From Bauldia sp. (lineage in GTDB: Bacteria; Pseudomonadota; Alphaproteobacteria; Rhizobiales; Kaistiaceae), in NCBI GenBank assembly GCA_026126025.1, contig JAHCJZ010000005.1, positions 170,205 through 234,204 of the forward strand: a stretch of 64,000 nucleotides of DNA, given 5' to 3'. The translations under genes and the position numbers were made by a program. How positions within the stretch are numbered: the first letter of the stretch is position 1; each line of letters begins with the position of its first letter. The notes under the pieces are model-generated. The model saw only the letters and a list, made by a program, of their open reading frames with translations. It searched no databases and had not been told where the DNA came from. Positions 27,344 through 38,883 of this stretch are shown here, in pieces.

Positions 27344-28537
27344 TCAGACTGCGAGGCCCGGAGCATCAAAACCTCGGTCGACGGCCGTTTCCGCCGGCGG
27401 ATCGGCGACGCACACCCGGTCCCGCCCCGACTGCTTGGCGCGGTAGAGCGCCTGGTCGGCCCGGCGTATCGCCGAGCCGAGGCTTTCCGCCGGCAGGACC
27501 GCCGCCACGCCGGCGCTGACGGTGACGCGCGGCAGGTCGCGGCCGGCGAGCGTCCCCGTCGCAAGACGAACCGACGCGGCAACGAGGCGCGCCGCGTCGA
27601 GCGTCGCAGGCTCGACGACGACCGCGAATTCCTCGCCGCCGATCCGCGCGGCGACCGCCCGCTCCGGTAGGACGTCGCGCAGCAGCGCCGCGAATGCCGC
27701 AATCACCTGGTCGCCGACGCCGTGGCCGTGCGTGTCGTTGATCTGCTTGAACCGGTCGAGGTCGAACAGGAGGATCGCGGCGGGCAGCCCGGCCCGCGCC
27801 GCGGCGTCGAGGATGCCTGCCGCGCGGGCGTCGAAGCCGCGCCGATTGGCGAGGCCGGACAGCGGATCGGTCTCCGACACCGAGCGCGATTCCGCCATCG
27901 CCCGCTGGACGACCGCCAGCACCACGAGGAGCCCCGCCGCGATGAGCAGGATGCCGGTGATCGCCTGCGACAGCAGGGCGTAGGTGGTGCCGGCATAGTC
28001 ACCGGCCGTCGCGCCCGATCCGAAGGCGGCGGCAAGGAATCCCTTGATCACGAAATGACCGGCAGTGACCGCCAGCGCGATGGCCAGCGCCCGGTCGAGC
28101 CGCGTCACGCCATGGCGAAACACGACGATGGACGCGGCGGCCACCGCCAGGGCGAACGGCGCCTGATAGGCCAGCTCAAGAACGGCCTCCCCCCGCGGCG
28201 CGCCCCACAGCAGGAGCCGCCCGGCCATGCCGACGGCAAAGAGCGCGCCGATGACGAGCCAGGGCGGCCGCCGGCCGTAGAACACCGCCAGCGCGGCGAC
28301 CATCAGCAACAGCGCCCCGAGGAACGAGGCAAAGCTCGCCACGACCAGAAGATCGCCGCCGCCAATGAGCGCGATGAGAAGCTCGCTGAGCGGCGTCAGC
28401 AGGCCGACCGCATAGGCGACGGCAAACCAGAGGACACGCCTCGAATTCGGATTCATGAGGGCAAGGCACGCGAAGCAGGCGGCAAACAGCCCGGCCACGG
28501 CGATGTTGACGACCAGTGCTGACGTTGCAGAGAGCAT
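27344..28537 (-). CDS. membrane-bound diguanylate cyclase (multi-helix sensor-GGDEF)
   Basis: A 397-residue protein with about six to seven hydrophobic helices in residues 1-215 and a C-terminal GGDEF domain (about 225-375) with LANRRGFDARA, LLFDLDRFKQINDTHGHGVG and the catalytic motif IGGEEFAVVVE. It should synthesise cyclic di-GMP. No periplasmic loop large enough for a sensor is seen, so the membrane part itself may sense the signal. It is convergent with the pentapeptide gene and probably transcribed alone. Confidence 0.93.
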   Translation of the reverse strand: MLSATSALVVNIAVAGLFAACFACLALMNPNSRRVLWFAVAYAVGLLTPLSELLIALIGGGDLLVVASFASFLGALLLMVAALAVFYGRRPPWLVIGALFAVGMAGRLLLWGAPRGEAVLELAYQAPFALAVAAASIVVFRHGVTRLDRALAIALAVTAGHFVIKGFLAAAFGSGATAGDYAGTTYALLSQAITGILLIAAGLLVVLAVVQRAMAESRSVSETDPLSGLANRRGFDARAAGILDAAARAGLPAAILLFDLDRFKQINDTHGHGVGDQVIAAFAALLRDVLPERAVAARIGGEEFAVVVEPATLDAARLVAASVRLATGTLAGRDLPRVTVSAGVAAVLPAESLGSAIRRADQALYRAKQSGRDRVCVADPPAETAVDRGFDAPGLAV

Positions 28538-28716
28538 AGAGACGGCCCGCGCTTCGCTACGCCCAGCCTAGCCGCTTGTTTCCTGCGATTCGTTGATCGC
28601 GGGCGACCAACGCATCGTTGATGGTGGGGGGCAGCATCATCGACCGGCTCCCGTGCGGGGTGGCCGCCGGCTTCGCGTGCTTCCCGGCGCGTTGACTCGA
28701 ATTTGCCCGCGGCGGT

Positions 28717-28905
28717 AGAGGTGCCGCGTCAAGGTTCCTTCGGCCGCAAGGCCGGAGGCGAAGAGGGAAGCCGGTGCGTCCGTGAGGACCAGGCCGGCGC
28801 TGCCCCCGCAACTGTGAGCGGATAGTCCCCGTCGCAAGCGTCACTGGAGCGGTGCTCCGGGAAGGCCAGACGGAAGACAGCGACCCGCGAGCCAGGAGAC
28901 CTGCC
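28717..28905 (+). ncRNA. cobalamin riboswitch (metE leader)
   Basis: The conserved AdoCbl-riboswitch core is visible in order: gaagagggaagccggtg (about 28760-28776), ggcgctgcccccgcaactgt (about 28796-28815) and the B12 box gccaggagacctgcc (28891-28905). It precedes metE by about 115 bases, so methionine synthesis by the B12-independent enzyme should be shut off when cobalamin is available. Confidence 0.95.
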
Positions 28906-29018
28906 TTGGCGAACGAACGTCCTCGGGCGGGGTGTCCCGGTGGGTCGCATGCACATGTCCGGTGGCCTCGTGGCGTCGGCAGGTGAGCAGCGTCCGCTCG
29001 GCCCATGCCCCCAATCAG

Positions 29019-31412
29019 ATGGGGTATGCCGTGTCTTCCACTTCCTCTTCCACCATCGCCGTTGCCAGCCTCGGCATGCCGCGCATCGGCCCGCGCCGCG
29101 AGCTCAAGGCCGCGCTCGAAGCCTTCTGGTCCGGCAAGTCCGACGCAGCGGCGCTGCAGCGCACCGCGGCGGAGCTGCGCGCCGCGTCATGGGGGCGCCA
29201 GAGCGCCATCGGGATCACCGCGATCCCGAGCAATGATTTCTCGCTCTACGACCATGTGCTCGACACCAGCGTGATGCTGGGCGCGATCCCGGCGGCCTAT
29301 GGCTGGAGCGGCGGCCCGGTCGACCTCGCGACCTATTTCGCGATGGCGCGGGGATCGGAGGGCGACGCCCACCACCACGCGCATGAGCCGGGGCATGCGC
29401 ACAGCCACGACCACGGCCATGGCGTGCCGGCGCTCGAAATGACGAAATGGTTCGACACCAACTACCATTACATGGTGCCGGAGCTTGGCCGGGGTCAGGC
29501 ATTCGCGCTCGCCTCGGACAAACCGGTCGCCGAATACCGTGAGGCGAAGGCGCAGGGCATCGAAACCCGCCCCGTGCTGCTCGGGCCGGTGACCTGGCTC
29601 AAGCTCGCCAAGACCCGCAACGGCAGCGATCCGCTGGCACTGCTGCCCGGCATCCTCCCGGTCTATGCCGAGGTGCTCCGGCAGCTTGCGGCGGCGGGCG
29701 CGACCTGGGTCCAGGTCGACGAGCCCTGCCTGGTGCTCGACCTCGACGACGCCACCCACGCTGCGTTCCGGCGCGCCTACGCGGCGCTGGCGGAAGCGGC
29801 GCCGGGCGTGAAGCTCATGCTCACCACCTATTTCGGCGGACTCGGCGACAATCTCGGCACGGCCTTGGCCTTGCCGGTCGCCGGGCTCCATCTCGATCTC
29901 GTCCGCGCGCCGCGGCAGCTCGACGACGTGCTCGCCAGGGCTCGCCGCGATCTCGTGCTGTCGCTCGGCGTCATCGACGGCCGCAACATCTGGCGTGCCG
30001 ATCTCGAAGCGATCCTCGACCGGGTCGAGCCGGTCGTAGCGGAGCGCGGCGCGGACCATGTCGTGATCGCACCGTCCTGCTCGCTGCTTCACGTCCCGGT
30101 CGACGTCGAGGCCGAGACCGCGCTCGACGCGGAGCTCAAGGGCTGGCTGGCCTTCGCCATGCAGAAGCTCACCGAGCTGACGACGATCGCGCGGGGGCTG
30201 CGCAATGGCCGCGATGCGATCGCGACCGAACTCGCGGTGTCGCGCAATGCCGTGACGAACCGCGGGAACTCCCCGCGCACTCAGGACGCTGCGGTGCGGG
30301 CACGGCTGGCGGCGGTCACGGAGGACATGAAGCGCCGCGGGCCGGCGAGCGCCCGCCGGGCGCTCCACCGCGCGCATCTAAGCCTGCCGCCCTACCCCAC
30401 CACCACGATCGGCTCTTTCCCGCAGACCAGGGAAGTCCGCGAGGCTCGCTCAGCCCATGCCAAGGGCCGCATGAGCGACGCCGAATACGAGGCGTTCCTG
30501 CGCCGGGTGACGGCCGATGCGATCCGCTGGCAGGAGGAGATCGACCTCGACGTGCTGGTCCATGGCGAGTTTGAGCGGAACGACATGGTGCAGTATTTCG
30601 GCGAGCAGCTCGCCGGCTTCGCCTTCACGCAGCATGGCTGGGTGCAGTCCTATGGCTCGCGCTGCGTCCGTCCGCCGATCCTCTATGGCGACGTGTCGCG
30701 CCCCAAGCCGATGACAGTGGAGTGGTGGCGCTACGCCCAGTCGCTGACCGACCGTCCGGTGAAGGGCATGCTCACCGGCCCGGTCACCATCCTCAACTGG
30801 TCGTTCGTCCGCGACGACATCCCGCGCGCCGAAGCCTGCCACCAGATCGCGCTGGCGATCCGCGACGAGGTTGCCGACCTCGAGGCCGCGGGCGCGACCA
30901 TGATCCAGATCGACGAGGCCGCGCTCCGCGAAGGGCTGCCACTCCGCCACGCCGACTGGGCGCACTATCTCGACTGGGCGGTCGACGCCTTCCGGCTCTG
31001 CTCGTCCGGCGTCGGCGACCGGACCCAGATCCACTCCCACATGTGCTATTCGGAGTTCAACGACATCATCGAGGCCATCGGCGCGATGGACGCCGACGTC
31101 ATCTCGATCGAGACCTCGCGCTCGAAGATGGAGCTCCTCGGCGCCTTCACCGACTACCGCTACCCAAACGAGATCGGCCCCGGCGTCTACGACATCCACT
31201 CGCCCCGCGTGCCCGAGACCGAGGAGATGGTCGCGCTGCTGCGCAAGGCCGGGGAACGGCTCACCGCCGACCAGATCTGGGTCAACCCGGACTGCGGGCT
31301 GAAGACGCGGAAATGGGACGAGGTGCGGCCGGCGCTGGTGAACATGGTGGCGGCGGCGCGGGAGCTGCGAGGAAGCATAGCGGCCGAGACCGGCCCGGAC
31401 CGGGCAAGCTGA
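29019..31412 (+). CDS. metE: cobalamin-independent methionine synthase
   Basis: 5-methyltetrahydropteroyltriglutamate-homocysteine methyltransferase, about 797 residues, two barrel domains. Zinc ligands of the C-terminal domain are visible: [12 protein letters not shown] (His and Cys), the Glu in [14 protein letters not shown] and the Cys in [14 protein letters not shown] His-rich loop (about residues 116-134, [19 protein letters not shown]) sits before the conserved [18 protein letters not shown], where other MetE proteins have a short linker. The start is uncertain: ATG at 29019 ([11 protein letters not shown]) or GTG at 29031, which has GGGG upstream. Controlled by the cobalamin riboswitch. 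Confidence 0.96.
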   Translation: MGYAVSSTSSSTIAVASLGMPRIGPRRELKAALEAFWSGKSDAAALQRTAAELRAASWGRQSAIGITAIPSNDFSLYDHVLDTSVMLGAIPAAYGWSGGPVDLATYFAMARGSEGDAHHHAHEPGHAHSHDHGHGVPALEMTKWFDTNYHYMVPELGRGQAFALASDKPVAEYREAKAQGIETRPVLLGPVTWLKLAKTRNGSDPLALLPGILPVYAEVLRQLAAAGATWVQVDEPCLVLDLDDATHAAFRRAYAALAEAAPGVKLMLTTYFGGLGDNLGTALALPVAGLHLDLVRAPRQLDDVLARARRDLVLSLGVIDGRNIWRADLEAILDRVEPVVAERGADHVVIAPSCSLLHVPVDVEAETALDAELKGWLAFAMQKLTELTTIARGLRNGRDAIATELAVSRNAVTNRGNSPRTQDAAVRARLAAVTEDMKRRGPASARRALHRAHLSLPPYPTTTIGSFPQTREVREARSAHAKGRMSDAEYEAFLRRVTADAIRWQEEIDLDVLVHGEFERNDMVQYFGEQLAGFAFTQHGWVQSYGSRCVRPPILYGDVSRPKPMTVEWWRYAQSLTDRPVKGMLTGPVTILNWSFVRDDIPRAEACHQIALAIRDEVADLEAAGATMIQIDEAALREGLPLRHADWAHYLDWAVDAFRLCSSGVGDRTQIHSHMCYSEFNDIIEAIGAMDADVISIETSRSKMELLGAFTDYRYPNEIGPGVYDIHSPRVPETEEMVALLRKAGERLTADQIWVNPDCGLKTRKWDEVRPALVNMVAAARELRGSIAAETGPDRAS

Positions 31413-31425
31413 TGGGGTATCGGGG

Positions 31426-31941
31426 TCAGGAACCTGGAATGCGTTTCTTCAGCCGGTCTTCAGGATCATGGAGCGCGACACGGTGGGGCAGAGCATCGCC
31501 CCACCGCCAGAGGACGAGATTGGCCAGCGCCGCGGTCGCGCCGGTGACGAAGGACGGGACGAGGATTCCGGCGACGCCGTCGGCCATCAGGGATATGGCG
31601 ATAGTCCACGATTCAGGGATGCGGTTCTCTGTGCGATCGAGCGCCCAAGGGCAGGCGAGGCCGGCAAGAGCGAAGCCGGCGGCTTTCCGCCCAGCCTCGG
31701 TGCGCAGATCGACGAGGTCGTCGACGTCGCAATCGTAGGAGCAGAGCGTTAGCGGGGGAAAGCGACGGGCAAAGCCGTGCGAGGCTTCCCGGATCGCGCC
31801 TTCGACGGTGAGGGCGAGATAGAGCGCGGGAATCCCGACCGGGTTGAAACGTCCGCCATTCTGCTTCGCTCCCTCACCCGATGTGGGTTGCCAGGCCCAG
31901 TTCGGATCGTGGCCGCGGTAGGCGACGCCTCGCCATCTCAA
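31426..31941 (-). CDS. RES domain toxin (type II toxin-antitoxin)
   Basis: A 171-residue RES-domain protein; family members attack NAD or transfer ADP-ribose. The N-terminal [10 protein letters not shown] region with [20 protein letters not shown] and the conserved Glu in TVEGAIREA are visible. Its ATG overlaps the stop of the preceding Xre-type antitoxin gene (ATGA), the standard RES-Xre order with antitoxin first. The 3' end lies 13 bases from the metE stop, convergent with it. Confidence 0.92.
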   Translation of the reverse strand: MRWRGVAYRGHDPNWAWQPTSGEGAKQNGGRFNPVGIPALYLALTVEGAIREASHGFARRFPPLTLCSYDCDVDDLVDLRTEAGRKAAGFALAGLACPWALDRTENRIPESWTIAISLMADGVAGILVPSFVTGATAALANLVLWRWGDALPHRVALHDPEDRLKKRIPGS

Positions 31942-32414
31942 GCGAAGCCGCCGGTGGCGATGGCGTCGAGATAATCCCGTACCGCCGTCGCCTTGCCGCT
32001 CTTGACCAGGGACTCGGCGGTCCGGCCGCCAAAGGCTGGTATCGGCTCAGCCCGATACCAGGCGATGGCCTGCGGTTCGCCGCCCGCCCAGCCGGCGATG
32101 CGCCTGACGATCTCGATCATCTCCTTCGCGCGCGCCTGAACCTTCGGGGCGTTCACGCGGCTGGCCCGGTAGACCGTCTCCTTCTTCAGCCCCAGCGTCT
32201 CGGCGAATTGCAGCTTTGACATGCCGAAGCGGGCCGCAGCGACGTCGAAGGAAACGAGGCCCGCCGGGTCGAAGAAGGACGTGACCGAGCGACTGCTGGG
32301 CTCTTCGGGGATGGCAGCGACCTTCCGCGGCCGTGTCACCTTGCGCTTGGGAAGCGTCTGCCGGCCGGCCCTTGGGGAGGACGATCGCAGGACCGAGCGT
32401 CTTGACGTAGCCAT
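31938..32414 (-). CDS. Xre/MbcA/ParS-type antitoxin
   Basis: A 158-residue antitoxin partner. The N-terminal 55 residues are basic and probably flexible. A helix-turn-helix-like segment (ARFGMSKLQFAETLGLKKET, residues about 75-95) is followed by the C-terminal toxin-binding domain (DUF2384 type) ending AWYRAEPIPAFGGRTAESLV. The ATG at 32412-32414 has AAAGGAG upstream. An inverted repeat just before the gene may be its own operator, as antitoxins of this type usually autoregulate. Confidence 0.9.
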   Translation of the reverse strand: MATSRRSVLRSSSPRAGRQTLPKRKVTRPRKVAAIPEEPSSRSVTSFFDPAGLVSFDVAAARFGMSKLQFAETLGLKKETVYRASRVNAPKVQARAKEMIEIVRRIAGWAGGEPQAIAWYRAEPIPAFGGRTAESLVKSGKATAVRDYLDAIATGGFA

Positions 32415-32428
32415 CTGGTCGGCTCCTT

Positions 32429-32446
32429 TGTCATATCCTGATGACA
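32429..32446. promoter_or_regulatory. inverted repeat upstream of the RES/Xre operon
   Basis: TGTCATATCCTGATGACA has 6 bp arms (TGTCAT/ATGACA) separated by six bases and lies 15 bases before the antitoxin start, overlapping the expected promoter end. A further TGACA follows at 32453-32457. This is a plausible autoregulatory operator. Confidence 0.5.
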
Positions 32447-32520
32447 GAATAGGTGACATGAGCCAAATAGTCCACTCCGAGCCGTCGGTAGGCTGAAGCC
32501 GGGGACCGGTAGACGCACGG

Positions 32521-32621
32521 GCGCTCACTCCCACCCCAACGCCCCTCCGTTCTGGTACTCCACCCCCCGCGTCTCGAAGAAGTTCTTCTCCTTCTTGAGG
32601 TCCATCGCCTCGGACATCCAC
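32521..32621 (-). pseudogene. nrdB: duplicated 3' end of nrdB
   Basis: A 101-base sequence that matches the last part of nrdB (34097-34197) at 96 positions. Read on the minus strand it gives [17 protein letters not shown], then [13 protein letters not shown] and a stop, one amino acid (G for V) different from the intact gene. Four of the five differences are silent third-position changes, so this copy evolved under selection as part of a working nrdB before it was cut off. With the intact end it flanks the COG0523 gene. Confidence 0.9.
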
Positions 32622-32765
32622 CGTGGTGGCGGCGGCGAAGGAGCTGCGCCCCCCGTCCTCCCCCCGCAGAACGGAGATCGCAAACCGCCACCTGCGGAGC
32701 GTCGGTCACGTCACCGGAGGTAGAAAGCACGCCTGCACTATTGACCCGCCCTGCTCGCCTGCTAC

Positions 32766-32783
32766 GTTATGTTATAACATTAC
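32766..32783. promoter_or_regulatory. Zur box
   Basis: GTTATGTTATAACATTAC is an 18 bp near-perfect palindrome with the TGTTATAACA core of Zur (zinc uptake regulator) sites in proteobacteria. It ends 10 bases before the start codon of the COG0523 gene, a position suited to repression when zinc is plentiful. Confidence 0.8.
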
Positions 32784-32793
32784 AGGAGCGAAC

Positions 32794-34023
32794 ATGAGCC
32801 TGCGGGTCGAAACCGAGCGTCTCCCCGTCACCGTCCTCTCCGGATTCCTGGGAGCGGGGAAGACCACGCTCCTCAATCACGTCCTCAACAATCGCGAGGG
32901 TCGCCGTGTTGCGGTCATCGTCAACGACATGAGCGAGGTGAACATCGATGCCGATCTGGTCCGCGATGGCGGCGCCAACCTGTCCCGGCGGGACGAGAAG
33001 CTGGTCGAGATGACCAATGGCTGCATCTGCTGCACGCTCCGCGACGATCTTCTCGACGAAGTGGAGCGCCTCGCCGGCGAACGCAGGTTCGACTATCTCC
33101 TGATCGAGGGGACGGGAATCGCCGAACCACTGCCGATCGCTAGCACGTTCTCGTTCCGCGATGAGGCCGGACGCAGCCTGTCCGATGTCGCGCGGCTCGA
33201 CACCATGGTCACGGTGGTCGATGCCGCGAACCTCTTGCGGGATTACAGCTCGAACGACCTCCTGCGCGACCGCGGCGAGACTGCCGGCGACGGCGACGAG
33301 CGCACTATCGTCGATCTTCTCGTGGAGCAGATTGAGTTCGCGGATGTCGTGGTTCTCAACAAGGTCTCCGACGTGACGCCTGAGCAGCGCGGTCTGGTGA
33401 GGCAGGTCGTCGCCGCGCTCAACGCCGACGCGCGCATCGTCGAAGCCGACTTTGGTCGCGTGGCGTTGGACGCGGTGCTCGATACCGGCCGGTTCGACGA
33501 ACGGAAGGCGGAACAGCACCCACTCTGGTTCAAGGAACTCTATGGCTTCAAGGACCACGTCCCCGAGACCGAGGAGTACGGCATTCAGAGCTTCGTCTAT
33601 CGGGCGCGTCGGCCATTCGCGCCAGAGAAGCTGAACGCCTTCATCCGGCAGACTTGGCCGGGACTGATCCGTGCCAAGGGCCATTTCTGGCTTGCGACGC
33701 GGCCGAACTGGGTCGGCGAGTTCTCGCTGGCCGGCGCAATCGCCCGCGTGGAGCCGATGGGGTCCTGGTGGGCGGCGGTCCCGCGCGAGCGGTGGCCCGA
33801 TCATCAGGAATGGCTCGCGGCGATCCGGAAGAATTGGCATCGCGTCTGGGGCGACCGTCGGCAGGAACTGGTGTTCATCGGAACCGGCATGGATGAATCG
33901 GCCATCCGGGAGGCGCTGGATGCTTGCCTCGTCGGACCCGAGAACCCGCCCCGCTTCAATGCCGTCCCGTTCCGTGGCCTTCCCGATCCGTTCCCGGCCT
34001 GGCCTCCTGGGAACGCCACCTAG
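32794..34023 (+). CDS. COG0523 / CobW-like GTPase, probable zinc metallochaperone
   Basis: A 409-residue G3E-family GTPase. Walker A is [15 protein letters not shown], the metal-binding CxCC motif is [13 protein letters not shown] and the Glu of [10 protein letters not shown] marks the switch region; the base-recognition motif is VVLNKVSD. A CobW C-terminal domain follows (about residues 280-395). Related proteins (ZagA, ZigA, ZNG1) pass zinc to client enzymes under zinc starvation. The Zur box directly upstream supports that role here rather than cobalamin synthesis. AGGAG precedes the ATG. The gene is flanked by 101-base direct repeats made of the nrdB 3' end. Confidence 0.92.
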   Translation: MSLRVETERLPVTVLSGFLGAGKTTLLNHVLNNREGRRVAVIVNDMSEVNIDADLVRDGGANLSRRDEKLVEMTNGCICCTLRDDLLDEVERLAGERRFDYLLIEGTGIAEPLPIASTFSFRDEAGRSLSDVARLDTMVTVVDAANLLRDYSSNDLLRDRGETAGDGDERTIVDLLVEQIEFADVVVLNKVSDVTPEQRGLVRQVVAALNADARIVEADFGRVALDAVLDTGRFDERKAEQHPLWFKELYGFKDHVPETEEYGIQSFVYRARRPFAPEKLNAFIRQTWPGLIRAKGHFWLATRPNWVGEFSLAGAIARVEPMGSWWAAVPRERWPDHQEWLAAIRKNWHRVWGDRRQELVFIGTGMDESAIREALDACLVGPENPPRFNAVPFRGLPDPFPAWPPGNAT

Positions 34024-34100
34024 ACTAATCGCGACCGCAGTCCGAAACCCACGATCGATTGCGCCCGCTGCCGTTCTCCAGGAGGACGTCAGCCCAGCGC

Positions 34101-35326
34101 TCACTCCCACCCCAGCGCCCCGCCGTTCTGGTACTCCACCACCCGCGTCTCGAAGAAGTTCTTCTCCTTCTTCAGGTCCATCGCCTCCGACATCCACGGG
34201 AACGGATTCTCCGTCTCGGCGAACACCGGGGCGAGGCCGATCTGGGCGGCTCTCCGGTTGGCGATGAACTGGAGGTAGCGCTCGCAGAGCGCCGCGTTGA
34301 GGCCGAGGAAGCCGCGGGGCATGGTGTCCCGGCCGTAGGCGGCTTCGAGCTCGGCGGCTTCCTTCAGCATCCCGCGCAGCTCCTCCTGGAAAGCGGGCGT
34401 CCAGAGATGCGGGTTCTCCGCCTTGATCTGGTTGATGACGTCGATGCCGAAATTGAGGTGCAGGCTCTCGTCGCGGAGGATGTACTGGTACTGCTCAGCG
34501 ATGCCGACCATCTTGTTGCGCCGGCCGAGCGACAGGATCTGCGCGAAGCCAGTGTAGAACCACATCCCCTCGAACACGACGTAGAACGCGACCAGATCGC
34601 GCAGGAACGCCTGGTCGGTCTCGACCGTCCCGGTGCGGAAGTCCGGATCGTCGAGGTGCTGCGTGTGGCGGAGCGCCCACGCCGCCTTGTCGGTGATCGA
34701 CGGCACCTCACGATACATGTTGAAGAGCTCGCCCTCGTCGAGGCCGAGGCTTTCGACGACATACTGGAAGGTGTGGGTGTGGACCGCCTCCTCGAACGCC
34801 TGGCGCAGCAGATACTGCCGGCACTCCGGATTGGTGAGGTGACGGTAGATCGCGAGCACGATGTTGTTCGCGACGAGGCTCTCGGACGCGGCGAAGAAGC
34901 CGAGATTGCGCTTCACCATCAGCCGCTCGTCGTCGGTGAGGCCATCGCGTGATTTCCACAGCGCGATGTCGGCCTGCATCGAGACCTCGGTCGGCATCCA
35001 GTGATTGTTGCAGCCGGCGAGATATTTCTCCCAGGCCCAGCGGTATTTCAGCGGCAGGAGCTGGTTGAGGTCGGCGCGGGCGTTGATCATCGCCTTGTCG
35101 TCGACGCGGACGCGGGCGCCGGTCCGGTCGATGGCATCGAGGCCGAGTGACGCTGCCCCGCCACCGCCGATGGGAACAAGCGGGACAGAGGAAAGCACGG
35201 GCCGCGAGCCGGCCTCGGTCTCGACGCCGCCAGCCCCCTCAAGGCGCGCCGGCGCTTCTTCCTCCCCCACAAGGGGGGAGAGAACACGCGACTCCGACCA
35301 GTCCAGGGTGGCGGTGCTGCGCGCGG

Positions 35327-35336
<10 letters not shown>
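34101..35336 (-). CDS. nrdB: ribonucleotide reductase small subunit, class Ic (R2c) type
   Basis: R2 subunit, 411 residues, holds the metal site that starts the reductase radical. Metal ligands are visible in order: [15 protein letters not shown] (Glu), [14 protein letters not shown] (Glu and His), [12 protein letters not shown] (Glu) and [11 protein letters not shown] (Glu and His). The residue equivalent to radical Tyr122 of E. coli is Phe (HTHTFQY), as in the Chlamydia manganese/iron R2c proteins, so it probably uses a Mn/Fe site without a tyrosyl radical. The first 75 residues are low-complexity, and a palindromic repeat (35262-35280) lies within them. It overlaps nrdA by ten bases. Confidence 0.95.
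35262..35280. repeat. short palindrome inside the nrdB N-terminus
   Basis: CTCCCCCACAAGGGGGGAG, a hairpin of a type normally found between genes, is read in frame as part of [12 protein letters not shown] near the NrdB N-terminus. The surrounding stretch is poorly conserved in character, so the insertion would be tolerated. Confidence 0.6.
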
Positions 35337-38329
<2,993 letters not shown>

Positions 38330-38442
38330 CAGCCCCGTGATGTTGGAGCGGAGGACGGCGCGGCGCGACTGGAAGGCGGCAGGGATGCCGGCAAGCCAAC
38401 TGCGACCCGCCGGGACACCCCGCCCGTGGACGTTCAACCGAT

Positions 38443-38632
38443 CACGGCAGGTCTCCTGGCTCGCGGGTCGTCATTGATGCCGGCCTTCCCAGCGCGCGCG
38501 GCGCCAGTGGCAGTTTCGGCAGCAACTCGCCGCTTACAGTTGCGGGGGCAGCGCCGGCATCACACCGGCTTCCCTCTTCGCTCCCGAGCGCGACTCGGGA
38601 GACCGTGACCACCATATGTAGGGTGCTGTCAC
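38443..38632 (-). ncRNA. cobalamin riboswitch (nrdAB leader)
   Basis: On the minus strand the core elements run in order: gggaagccggtgtgatgccg (about 38556-38575), ggcgctgcccccgcaactgt (about 38537-38556) and the B12 box gccaggagacctgcc (38446-38460). It ends about 115 bases before the nrdA start. The B12-independent reductase should be repressed when cobalamin is present; that implies a B12-dependent class II enzyme (NrdJ) elsewhere in the genome. Confidence 0.95.
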
Positions 38633-38814
38633 GCGATGTTGTCAACCTCGTGTGTGTGGGAACGGGGGAAACGGCCACGCAGTCAGCCGCCGCGGGGGGA
38701 TGAGGGGCTGGTCGCGAACTTCGCTTTCCTCTGTCCGCCGGAAAAGAACTGGGGCGATATCCCACTTTAGAGCAATACTACTTTGCGGCTAAGTGTTTAG
38801 AACGCTTTGAAAAG

Positions 38815-38829
38815 ATACTCCTTGAGTAT
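38815..38829. promoter_or_regulatory. inverted repeat upstream of the imelysin operon
   Basis: ATACTCCTTGAGTAT has perfect 6 bp arms and lies 54 bases before the imelysin start. Just upstream, TTTAGAACGCTTTGAAA (38796-38812) weakly resembles the iron control element bound by Irr. Either could mediate iron regulation; neither is certain. Confidence 0.4.
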
Positions 38830-38883
38830 TGTTGATCCCGGGCGGTAGACGAGGCGCAGGCTTTTCATCCCACAGGTGGACAC

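Noticed and set aside
32521..32621. nrdB end fragment as an independent small gene
   Set aside because: It has no start context and matches the nrdB C-terminus exactly in frame, so it is a duplicated gene end.
32794..34023. COG0523 gene as cobW of cobalamin synthesis because of the B12 riboswitches on both sides
   Set aside because: It has no riboswitch of its own, carries a Zur box, and no cobalamin synthesis gene lies near.
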